From: Mycobacterium sp. OAS707 | GTDB taxonomy: Bacteria > Actinomycetota > Actinomycetes > Mycobacteriales > Mycobacteriaceae | NCBI RefSeq assembly: GCF_014873705.1 | Contig: NZ_JADBDS010000002.1 | Span: forward strand, 930,001-994,000 | DNA length: 64,000 bases | Reading direction: 5' to 3' | In this document: positions 34,166 through 41,566 of the stretch, one piece after another | Numbering within the stretch: the stretch's first letter is position 1 | Layout: each line of letters opens with the position of its first letter | Notes under the pieces: model-generated | The model's input: only the letters and a program-made list of their open reading frames with translations | What the model was told of the DNA's origin: nothing | Database searches by the model: none | Program-made: the position numbers and the translations under genes

Positions 34166-35725
34166 ATGCAGGTGCGCAGCCACACTCTCGGCGATATCCC
34201 CCGTCGTTCCGCCCGCCGGTATCCCGACAAGGTCGCCATCGTCGACGGCGACGTGTCCCTCACGTTCGCCGAGTTCGACGAACTCGTGGACCGGGCCGCA
34301 GCAGCGTTGCGGGACAAAGGTTTTGCGGCCGGAGACCGAGTCGCGCTGCTGGCGCACAACTGCTGGCAGTATGCGGTGCTGGCATTCGCCACCGCGCGCG
34401 CCGCGGTGGTTTTGGTTCCGATCAACTTCATGCTCACCGCCGAGGAGATCGCCTTCATCCTCGGCCACTGCAAAGCCAGCGGGTTCATTGTCGAACACGA
34501 CCTCATCGGCACTGCTGAGCAGGCGATGGCCCAGGACGGCGCCGTATCGACGAAAGTCGCATTGACGGCCGACGCCGAGGACGTGCCGAACGGCTGGGAA
34601 GACTTCGCGCAATGGCTCGACACCACCACCCCCGCGCCGGACCTCGAGATCGCCGACGACCAGTTGCTGCGTCTGATGTACACCAGCGGCACCGAATCGC
34701 GTCCGAAGGGCGTGATGCACTCGAGCCGCAGCTTGGTGTCGAACTACGTCAGCACGATCGTGGCCGGATCGATGTCGGCCGACGACGTCGAAATCCACTC
34801 GATGCCGCTGTACCACTGCGCGCAGTTGGACAATTTTCTTGCGACCGACATCTATCTTGGCGCCACCAGCATCATCATCCCGCGGCCCGATCCGGAGGTG
34901 ATCCTGCGTGGGATCGAGAGGCATCGGGTCACCAATTTCTTTGCCCCGCCGACGATCTGGATCGCGCTGCTGCGCTCACCATTGTTCGACCGGGTCGACC
35001 TGAGCAGCCTGCGCAAGGGTTACTACGGCGCGTCTGCGATGCCGACGGAGGTCTTGCACGAGATCCGCGAGCGGCTGCCGAATCTGCAGTTGTGGAATTT
35101 CTACGGGCAGACCGAGATGGCGCCGCTGGCCAGCGCGCTCGGACCCGACGATCAACGCGATCATGCCGGTGCGGCCGGTCGGCCCGCGATCAACGTGGAA
35201 ACCGCGGTACTCGACGACAACGACATTCCTGTCCCCGCAGGCACTGTCGGTGAGATCGCCCACCGCGGACCGCATCTGATGCTGGGGTATCTCGACGATC
35301 CGGCGCGCACCGCCGAGGCGTTCCGCGGTGGCTGGTTTCACTCGGGAGATCTCGGCTACTACGACGAGTTCGGTCTGCTGCACGTCGTTGACCGCAAGAA
35401 GGACATGATCAAGACCGGCGGCGAGAACGTGGCGAGCCGCGAGGTCGAGGAGGTTCTCTACCGCCATCCGCTCGTGCAGGAGGTGGCGGTCTTCGGTGTC
35501 CCGCACCCGGTGTGGGTCGAGGCGGTGGTCGCGGCCGTGGTCACGCGCGACGGCGCAACGCTGCGGGAGGACGAACTGCTCAGCCACTGCCGCAGCCACC
35601 TGGCCGGGTACAAGACACCCAAGCAAGTGTTTTTCGTCGAGGCGTTGCCGAAGAATCCGAGCGGCAAGTTGCTGAAACGCGACCTGCGGACCCGTTTCGG
35701 CGCCGATCAGAATGTGTTCCACTGA
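34166..35725 (+). CDS. AMP-binding acyl-CoA synthetase
   Basis: A 519-residue ANL-family ligase. The ATG at 34166 has AAGGA 7 bp upstream; a GTG at 34151 overlapping the previous stop is the alternative. Motifs: LMYTSGTESRPKGVMHSS for the P-loop (about residues 170-187), NFYGQTEMAP for A5, the HSGDLGYYDE hinge region, and the C-terminal NPSGKLLKRDL with the catalytic Lys. It activates a carboxylic acid to its CoA thioester, probably the substrate for the acyl-CoA dehydrogenase before it. The acid could be a side chain or ring fragment of a steroid. Confidence 0.92.
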   Translation: MQVRSHTLGDIPRRSARRYPDKVAIVDGDVSLTFAEFDELVDRAAAALRDKGFAAGDRVALLAHNCWQYAVLAFATARAAVVLVPINFMLTAEEIAFILGHCKASGFIVEHDLIGTAEQAMAQDGAVSTKVALTADAEDVPNGWEDFAQWLDTTTPAPDLEIADDQLLRLMYTSGTESRPKGVMHSSRSLVSNYVSTIVAGSMSADDVEIHSMPLYHCAQLDNFLATDIYLGATSIIIPRPDPEVILRGIERHRVTNFFAPPTIWIALLRSPLFDRVDLSSLRKGYYGASAMPTEVLHEIRERLPNLQLWNFYGQTEMAPLASALGPDDQRDHAGAAGRPAINVETAVLDDNDIPVPAGTVGEIAHRGPHLMLGYLDDPARTAEAFRGGWFHSGDLGYYDEFGLLHVVDRKKDMIKTGGENVASREVEEVLYRHPLVQEVAVFGVPHPVWVEAVVAAVVTRDGATLREDELLSHCRSHLAGYKTPKQVFFVEALPKNPSGKLLKRDLRTRFGADQNVFH

Positions 35726-35773
35726 CCGGTCGCAACGGTGCCGCGCGACGCGGTCCGGCGGTTGACTGCAGCC

Positions 35774-36256
35774 ATGAGCACCGACATCACCTTGTCCGAA
35801 GTTCAGGAGTTCATCGCCGGCTTCTGGTACCACTACGACCAGGGCCACTTCGGGGAGCTGGCGGCACGTATGGGCGACGAGATGGAGTACCTCAGCCGCT
35901 CCGAATCCGGTGAATGCCCGTTCGAGGATCTGCTCGCCGCCGAGTTGCACGGCGGCGCCGAGACCCTGGCCTGGCTGACCCGGCACCGCAACGAAAACCC
36001 GTATCCGCTGCGCCATCACGCCACGAACGTCTTCCGGACCGGAGTCGACGGACCGGTCACCAACGTCCGCTTCTACCTGTTCGTCAACCAGGTCACCAAC
36101 GCGGTGCCGTTTGCGGTATCCAGCGGTGTGGTCGATGTCGGGGTGCGACGCGGCGCCGACGGCCTGGTGTTCACCTCGATGAAGGTCGTTCTGGACGCCG
36201 ACGATTCTGTGCCGTTCGCCGAGTACAACGCCGCCGCTACTGCTGCGGGCGCGTAG
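35774..36256 (+). CDS. SnoaL/NTF2-like protein
   Basis: A 160-residue protein started at the ATG at 35774. The N-terminal helices (TLSEVQEFIAGFWYHYDQGHFGELAARMGDEMEYL) and the later strands (HHATNVFRTGVDGPVTNVRFYLFVNQV) fit the SnoaL-like domain, which includes ketosteroid isomerases, ring-hydroxylating dioxygenase beta chains and many binding proteins. The residues that decide between these cannot be settled by eye. It lies inside the operon 48 bp after the ligase and 6 bp before the SDR. Confidence 0.75.
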   Translation: MSTDITLSEVQEFIAGFWYHYDQGHFGELAARMGDEMEYLSRSESGECPFEDLLAAELHGGAETLAWLTRHRNENPYPLRHHATNVFRTGVDGPVTNVRFYLFVNQVTNAVPFAVSSGVVDVGVRRGADGLVFTSMKVVLDADDSVPFAEYNAAATAAGA

Positions 36257-36262
36257 TCGATC

Positions 36263-37126
36263 ATGTCGGCTCGCGACGTCTTCGGCGGCGGGGTGGCCGT
36301 CATCACCGGTGCCGGTGCGGGGATCGGGGCGGGGCTGGCCCGTCACGCCGCACGGCTGGGCATGACGGTGGTTCTCGCCGACGTCGACGCCAAAGCAGTT
36401 GCGGCACTTCGAGATGAGCTCGTCGCATCGGGCGCGGTCGCCGTCGACGCCGTGTGCGACGTGCGCGATCCCGAGGCGGTCGATGCGTTGGCGGAGCGGA
36501 CCTATCGCGATATCGGACCCGTCCGGCTGCTTGTCAACAATGCCGGCGTCGAACAGTTCGGCTATTTGTGGGATATCCCCGTCGAGAATTGGAACCGGCT
36601 GGTCGAGATCAACATCAGTGGCGTATTCCACGGCGTGCGTGCGTTTCTCCCGCGCATGCTGGCCACTGAGGAACCCGCCTGGGTGTGGAACTTGTCGTCG
36701 ATCGGCGGCGTGGCCGTCGTCCCACTGCAGGCGCCGTACATCATGAGCAAGCACGCCGTGCTCGCACTCACCGAATGTCTACGACTCGAGGTCCAGCACG
36801 CCGGATACGATCACCACATCCACGTTCAGGCCGTCCTGCCAGGCGCGGTGGCATCCAACATCTTCGAGTCCGCAGGCGGGGTCGACGACGGTGACGTCGC
36901 CGCTGCCGAATCGCAACGCGCAGCCATGCTCGATATCAAGACCGATGCCATGGATCCGCTCGCGGCGGCCGAAGTGGTGTTCGATCAGGCCGCCGAAGGG
37001 CGGTTCTACCTCTTGACACAACCCGACTATGTCGGCTCCGCGATGGCTGAACGCGCGGAAGTACTTGTCTCCCAACGCCCACCGGTGCTGCGGACGGGCC
37101 GCCGGTTCGACTCTGCGCACCAATGA
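36263..37126 (+). CDS. Short-chain dehydrogenase/reductase
   Basis: A 287-residue SDR. Motifs: TGAGAGIGAGLARHAARLGM for the cofactor, Asp in VLADVDAKAV suggesting NAD preference, NNAGVEQFG, LSSIGG, and YIMSKHAVLAL for the Tyr-Lys pair. It is in the middle of the rightward operon, with the esterase start overlapping its stop by 4 bp. A 3- or 17-hydroxysteroid dehydrogenase-like role is possible from context but not shown by the sequence. Confidence 0.88.
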   Translation: MSARDVFGGGVAVITGAGAGIGAGLARHAARLGMTVVLADVDAKAVAALRDELVASGAVAVDAVCDVRDPEAVDALAERTYRDIGPVRLLVNNAGVEQFGYLWDIPVENWNRLVEINISGVFHGVRAFLPRMLATEEPAWVWNLSSIGGVAVVPLQAPYIMSKHAVLALTECLRLEVQHAGYDHHIHVQAVLPGAVASNIFESAGGVDDGDVAAAESQRAAMLDIKTDAMDPLAAAEVVFDQAAEGRFYLLTQPDYVGSAMAERAEVLVSQRPPVLRTGRRFDSAHQ

Positions 37127-38058
37127 GACTCGACCCCGACGCCGCCGCACGCGTCGCGTCCTTCGGTCAGATCCCGCCGATGCGCCAGCGCGGACTGGCG
37201 GCGGTGCGCGACGCGGTCGAGTCAACCCCGCATCCCGACAACATGCCGGCGATGGCGCACATCGAGGACTGTGCGATCCCGGGGCCTGCAGGCCAGATCG
37301 CCATCCGGATCCACCGCCCGTCCACGGAGTCCGGCGGGCCGGTGCTGGTGTACTTCCACGGCGGCGGCATGGTGATGGGCTCCAATCATTCGTTTGAGCC
37401 GCTGGCGAGATCGCTTGCCGCCGAGTCGGGAACCACGGTGGTGGCCGTCGACTACCGACTGGCCCCCGAGAATCCACCGCCGGCACAGTTCGACGACGCG
37501 TACTCGGCCACCGCGTGGGTCGCCGCGAACGCCGAATCCCTTGGCGTCGACGCCGCTCGGCTGGCGGTAGTCGGCGACAGCGCTGGCGGTTCGCTGGCCG
37601 CCGCCGTGGCATTGGCCGCGCGCGACCACGACGGACCGAGCATCTGTTGTCAGGTGTTGCTCTACCCCGGCCTCGACCGCGACATGGCCGCACCGTCGGT
37701 CACGACGCTGGCCGACGCGCCGATGCTCTGCCTCGATGACATCAACTACCTGCACGACCTCGCTGACGGCGGTGCGGGCGCACCGCACGATGCCTACCGG
37801 GTGCCTGCGTACGCCACCGACCTCACCGGGTTGCCTGCGGCGATCGTCGTGACCGGAGAGTGCGACCCGATCCGCGACTGGGGTGAGCGCTACGCGATGC
37901 GCCTGCGCGACGCGCGAGTACAGACGACTGTCACCCGCTACCCCGGCATGTACCACGGCTTCCTGATGCGCTCCGATGCCACCGCCAGGGGCAGGCTGGC
38001 CATCGCGGAGATCGGCGCGCTGCTCAGGGCGAAATTCAGTCACCCGCTGCCCTTTTAA
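37123..38058 (+). CDS. HSL-type alpha/beta hydrolase (esterase), second copy
   Basis: A 311-residue hydrolase of the hormone-sensitive-lipase family. The HGGGM oxyanion motif is near residue 85, the nucleophile in VGDSAGGSLAAA near 151, Asp in TGECDPIRDWG near 247 and His in GMYHGFLM near 277. Overall layout is the same as the esterase at 26225, so the two are paralogues serving separate operons. Its start overlaps the SDR stop (ATGA). It could hydrolyse the esters or lactones made by a BVMO. Confidence 0.9.
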   Translation: MRLDPDAAARVASFGQIPPMRQRGLAAVRDAVESTPHPDNMPAMAHIEDCAIPGPAGQIAIRIHRPSTESGGPVLVYFHGGGMVMGSNHSFEPLARSLAAESGTTVVAVDYRLAPENPPPAQFDDAYSATAWVAANAESLGVDAARLAVVGDSAGGSLAAAVALAARDHDGPSICCQVLLYPGLDRDMAAPSVTTLADAPMLCLDDINYLHDLADGGAGAPHDAYRVPAYATDLTGLPAAIVVTGECDPIRDWGERYAMRLRDARVQTTVTRYPGMYHGFLMRSDATARGRLAIAEIGALLRAKFSHPLPF

Positions 38059-38147
38059 CGTCCCGATCAACGGGCATGTGCGTGCTGCGGCGCCGTCGAC
38101 GGCCGCAAAATCAAGTCCACACTCCAAGCACACCAAGAGGAGACGCA

Positions 38148-39224
38148 ATGCTCACCGAAGAGCGGCGAACGGAGCTTTCAGAGATCCTGCGGCCGGCTTC
38201 ACCGCCCCGGGAAATCGACAACGTCTACACCGAGGACCAGAAGCAGCGACTGCTCGATGTTGTTCACGCCGAGGGCCCATGGCGGCTGATCATCGCCCAG
38301 CACTTCGCGTCGGCCGACGAGTTGATGGCCACGATGAGCGGCATGTTCCCCGAGGGGTTCGAGCCGTCGCTGGATCTGTTTCTCACCCCGACGTTTCGCG
38401 GGTATCTGGCCAACTACGGCGCCGTGCTCTACCCCGAACTCCACGACGTGTTCTACAACGAGTCATTCCTGAACATGGCCAAGAGCTACTGGGGCGCGCA
38501 ATACGCCAAGCCGGAGATGATGCTGTTCAACATCAACGGTCCGTGCGCGAACCGCGACCCCGGCCACCTCGACTCGCCGAGCTTCCGCGGCGTGCGCCAC
38601 GAGAACGCCCCGACCTGGTTGTGCAGCGTGATGGGCAAATCCGGCCTTTTCACCGACTACCTGATCAAGATGGCTCAGGTCATCACCTGGTTCTCGCTCG
38701 ACGAGGGCAGCGGCTTCACCTACTGGCCCGACGGGCCGCTGAAGGCGCCCAAACGCATTCTGCCTCCGATCAACAACCGCGGCGTCGTCGTCCAGAACGA
38801 GATGATGGTGCATCGCGGCGAGGCCAATGGCCCACTGGAACAACAGGTTCCAGCAGGCCTTGCATTCGATACGGTATTCACCGGCGACCCAGCGGACCGC
38901 GACCATTGGCTGCTCAAGAACGGTGACAACGTGATCGCGCGGCATCACACCGACGAGCTGCGATTCCTTGTGCACTGGTCGGCCGAGGTGTTCTCCGACT
39001 TCGACGAGCTGAAGAAGAACATGGACGGCACCGACGACCTGACGATCGAACGCGCCATCGAGACGATGGTCAAGGACCTCAACGACAGGGGCCTCAAGTT
39101 GTCGCTGCCCGGCGATCCGCTGCATGATGCGGAGTTCATCGGCGCGCTCAACGCCGCCTATGACCTCGGCGGGCCCACCGCATACCCGCAAGAGGCTCCG
39201 CTCAGCGCGTTTCAGCTGGCCTGA
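38148..39224 (+). CDS. Unknown protein, possibly an iron/2-oxoglutarate-type oxygenase
   Basis: A 358-residue protein started at the ATG at 38148, with an AAGAGGAG ribosome-binding site. I do not recognise the family. It has one possible non-haem iron facial triad, His140-x-Asp142 (PGHLDSPSFRGVRHEN) and His222 (MMVHRGEANGPL), with about 80 residues between, as in 2-oxoglutarate oxygenases. Aromatic-rich strands (VITWFSLDEGSGFTYWPDGPL, LRFLVHWSAEVF) fit a jelly-roll core. No signal peptide or membrane segment is seen. It lies 89 bp after the esterase, on the same strand, and may belong to that operon. Confidence 0.72.
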   Translation: MLTEERRTELSEILRPASPPREIDNVYTEDQKQRLLDVVHAEGPWRLIIAQHFASADELMATMSGMFPEGFEPSLDLFLTPTFRGYLANYGAVLYPELHDVFYNESFLNMAKSYWGAQYAKPEMMLFNINGPCANRDPGHLDSPSFRGVRHENAPTWLCSVMGKSGLFTDYLIKMAQVITWFSLDEGSGFTYWPDGPLKAPKRILPPINNRGVVVQNEMMVHRGEANGPLEQQVPAGLAFDTVFTGDPADRDHWLLKNGDNVIARHHTDELRFLVHWSAEVFSDFDELKKNMDGTDDLTIERAIETMVKDLNDRGLKLSLPGDPLHDAEFIGALNAAYDLGGPTAYPQEAPLSAFQLA

Positions 39225-39227
39225 GCA

Positions 39228-40025
39228 TCAACGCACCACTACAGAACTGGGCTCGCGCGGCGCGCCCAGCATGTCGCGGTGCGACGGCGGTCGCCGACCG
39301 TCCTCGTCGGTGATGCCGTAGCGCTGCGCGAGTTCCGCGCCGATCACGGTGTGTCCTGACAACTCGCCGAGGTCTGGATCGTGGTACAGCGCATTGATCA
39401 AATGCCCAGTGAATTCCGGGGTTTCGGCGTGCTTCGCGGTCTCGGTGAGCGCCTCGGGGTGCCCCGCGAAGGCGCTGCGGAACCGTTCGGTGAGCAGAAT
39501 TCCCATCCAGATCGACACCGTCGCTACTCCCGTTTCGCGGAAGTCGACGGCCATGTCGGCGGCCATCTTGTCCACCCCCGCCTTCTGCGCACCGTAGGCG
39601 GGGCCGTGCATGTAGCAGGCCGATCCGGGGGACGACGTGAACGCGACCAGGCCGCGATCCTGCCGGACCATCAACGGTGCGGCGTGCCAGGACGCCACAT
39701 ACGCCGACCGCAGCCCGACGTCCAACACGTCGGCCAGCTCGAGCGGCTTCTCCCAGAACGGCTTTGGATTCGTCAGGTCATCGTGGATGGCGGCGACATT
39801 GTTGACCAACAGATCCAGCCGGTCACACTCGTGCGCCACCCGTTCGAACAGCGCAGCTACCGCGGCGTCGTCGCTGTGGTCGACCTGTACCGCGATTCCG
39901 CCGTCGCCCGGGTCGGTCACCGTCCTGCCGGTCACGTACACCCGCCAGCCGTGGGCAACGAGCGCCGCGGCGATACCCCGTCCGGCGCCGCGACTCGCCC
40001 CGGTGACTACCGCAACACGTTTCAC
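39228..40025 (-). CDS. Short-chain dehydrogenase/reductase downstream of kshA
   Basis: A 265-residue SDR with a GTG start. Motifs: TGASRGAGRGIAAALVAHGW for the cofactor, Arg and Thr in VTGRTV suggesting NADPH, LLVNNVAAIHDD, FTSSPGSACYM, and YGAQKAGVD for the Tyr-Lys pair. It is the last gene of the leftward kshA-like operon, 10 bp after the cysteine-rich gene. The substrate is unknown; position suggests a steroid ketone or alcohol. Confidence 0.87.
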   Translation of the reverse strand: MKRVAVVTGASRGAGRGIAAALVAHGWRVYVTGRTVTDPGDGGIAVQVDHSDDAAVAALFERVAHECDRLDLLVNNVAAIHDDLTNPKPFWEKPLELADVLDVGLRSAYVASWHAAPLMVRQDRGLVAFTSSPGSACYMHGPAYGAQKAGVDKMAADMAVDFRETGVATVSIWMGILLTERFRSAFAGHPEALTETAKHAETPEFTGHLINALYHDPDLGELSGHTVIGAELAQRYGITDEDGRRPPSHRDMLGAPREPSSVVVR

Positions 40026-40035
40026 GGATACGAAG

Positions 40036-40326
40036 TTACGTCGTCGCCGGCACCGTCTCGTCTACTACCGGCAGATCGCCGTTGCGCACCGCCTCGACAA
40101 TCGAATCGCTCAGTGCCGAACAGGCCAGGAACAAGCCTCGTGCCGCGTGCGCGGCGAGGTTCTCGGCATCGCGGCGCTCGTGGCAGCGGGCCGACGCCTC
40201 GCGATTCCACTGCACACTGGTCTGGTTCCAGCTGCTCTTGCGGGCCAGCACACAAGCCTCGCAACGGCGGCAGGCCACCGGCGCCATCGGGCAGTCGGCG
40301 TACCGGTTGTCGGGCCGCACGGTCAT
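40036..40326 (-). CDS. Small cysteine-rich protein encoded with the KshA-like oxygenase
   Basis: A 96-residue protein whose ATG at 40326 overlaps the oxygenase stop by 1 bp. Cysteines are spaced C-x6-C-x2-C-x2-C near the N-terminus (DCPMAPVACRRCEAC), with one more in ASARCHERRD and one in LFLACSALSD. This could be an iron-sulfur or zinc site, but it does not fit a standard ferredoxin pattern that I know. The rest is helical. Tight coupling to the oxygenase suggests electron transfer, assembly or regulation of that enzyme. Function unknown. Confidence 0.75.
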   Translation of the reverse strand: MTVRPDNRYADCPMAPVACRRCEACVLARKSSWNQTSVQWNREASARCHERRDAENLAAHAARGLFLACSALSDSIVEAVRNGDLPVVDETVPATT

Positions 40327-41465
40327 CAGGTGGTCCCCGCGGCCGTCCTCGCAGCGAGGTTGGCGTTGACCACCTTCATCCACTCTTCGTGCGGGCTGGT
40401 GGTGTCGAGTTCGTATTCGAAGCGGTCCACCATGTCGGGCTGCACATCGGCAACGTCGACGTAGAACTGCTCGTACCATCGGCGGAGCTGGTAGACCGGA
40501 CCGTCCTCCTCACACAACAGCGGATTGTCGATGCGCGCCTTGTTCTTCCAAATCTCGACGTCCTGCTCGAAACCCATCTTGACGAAATCCCCAAGGCCGA
40601 TCGCAGTCTGCAATGCCTGATCACCCGGCAGCGCCTCCGACTTCTTGACGATGATGCCGTATTGCAGCACAAAGGAATTCGCGTCGATCGGATAGTGACA
40701 GTTGATCAGCACAGTCTTGTGATCCACGTCGGGATAGTGATAGGTCAGGTCGTCGATCATGAACGAGGGGCCGAAATACGATGCCACCGAGGTGGTTCCA
40801 AGCATCTGCGACTCCCCCGGGTCGCCGATGTCCGGGCGGCCCGCCCCATTCATGTACTGAGTGGCGACGTGGCCTTCGAAGATGTTCTTGAAATGTGTGG
40901 GCAATGATCCGTGGATGTAGAAGAAGTGCGCCATGTCGACGACGTTGTCGATGATCTCGCGGCAGTTGATGTGCACGACGGTGGTGTACCAGTGCCAGTC
41001 CGTCCACTCGTCGCTGGTGGCGCCCTCGATCCGGGGGATGCTCACCTCCGGCGGCGGCGGATTGCGCTCGGGGTCGTTCCACACGAACAACATCCCGTCC
41101 TGCTCGAGGGTGGTCCACGTCGCGGTGCGGGCCAGCCTCGGCACCCGCTTGCTGTACGGCACCTTCTTGCACCGGCCGTCGCCTCCCCAGCGCCAGTCGT
41201 GGAACGGGCACGCAATCTCGTCGCCCTTCACCTCGCCCTGGGACAGGTCGCCGCCCATGTGCCTGCAGTAGCCGTCGAGCACGTTGATCCGGCCGTCCCC
41301 GCTGCGGAACACCACCAACTTCTTGCCGAACGCATTGATCCCATGCGGTTTGCCGTCGCCGAAATCCCTGGTCAAACCAAGGCAATGCCAGCCGCGGGCG
41401 AATCGAGTGGGAGCCGCTTCGGCCTCGATCTGCCGAATCTCGTCAGTATCTGACTGCAACGTCAT
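40326..41465 (-). CDS. kshA: Rieske oxygenase, 3-ketosteroid 9-alpha-hydroxylase oxygenase (KshA) type
   Basis: A 379-residue oxygenase. The Rieske 2Fe-2S ligands are Cys67 and His69 (YCRHMGGD) with Cys86 and His89 (ACPFHDW); the catalytic iron site is Asp177-x2-His180-x4-His185 (NVVDMAHFFYIH). These positions coincide with those of M. tuberculosis KshA. With a reductase it hydroxylates 3-ketosteroids at C9, which with delta-1 dehydrogenation opens ring B. It leads an operon with the cysteine-rich protein and an SDR, and diverges from the kstD gene with 101 bp between. No KshB reductase gene is in the window. Confidence 0.9.
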   Translation of the reverse strand: MTLQSDTDEIRQIEAEAAPTRFARGWHCLGLTRDFGDGKPHGINAFGKKLVVFRSGDGRINVLDGYCRHMGGDLSQGEVKGDEIACPFHDWRWGGDGRCKKVPYSKRVPRLARTATWTTLEQDGMLFVWNDPERNPPPPEVSIPRIEGATSDEWTDWHWYTTVVHINCREIIDNVVDMAHFFYIHGSLPTHFKNIFEGHVATQYMNGAGRPDIGDPGESQMLGTTSVASYFGPSFMIDDLTYHYPDVDHKTVLINCHYPIDANSFVLQYGIIVKKSEALPGDQALQTAIGLGDFVKMGFEQDVEIWKNKARIDNPLLCEEDGPVYQLRRWYEQFYVDVADVQPDMVDRFEYELDTTSPHEEWMKVVNANLAARTAAGTT

Positions 41466-41566
41466 GACCTTGTTTCTACCGTCGCAGGACCGGTGACGGA
41501 GGCGATCGTCCCGCTAGAAGGGAGAAGTGCGCCGCCGCGCCGTTTCTGCGACTTACCGTCACACCC

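Noticed and set aside
34976-36754. A 592-codon open frame on the minus strand across the acyl-CoA ligase, NTF2-like and SDR genes
   Set aside because: It runs antisense to three genes with clear family motifs and its translation shows no domain. Long antisense frames are expected at this GC content.
39381-40907. A 508-codon plus-strand frame opposite the SDR, cysteine-rich and kshA genes
   Set aside because: It is antisense to three real genes and lacks any recognisable motif.
41466-41566. KstR or KstR2 operator between kshA and kstD
   Set aside because: I looked for the AACnnGTT-type palindrome and found none in this gap or before the other steroid operons. Control by the PadR protein is more likely, but its site is not evident.
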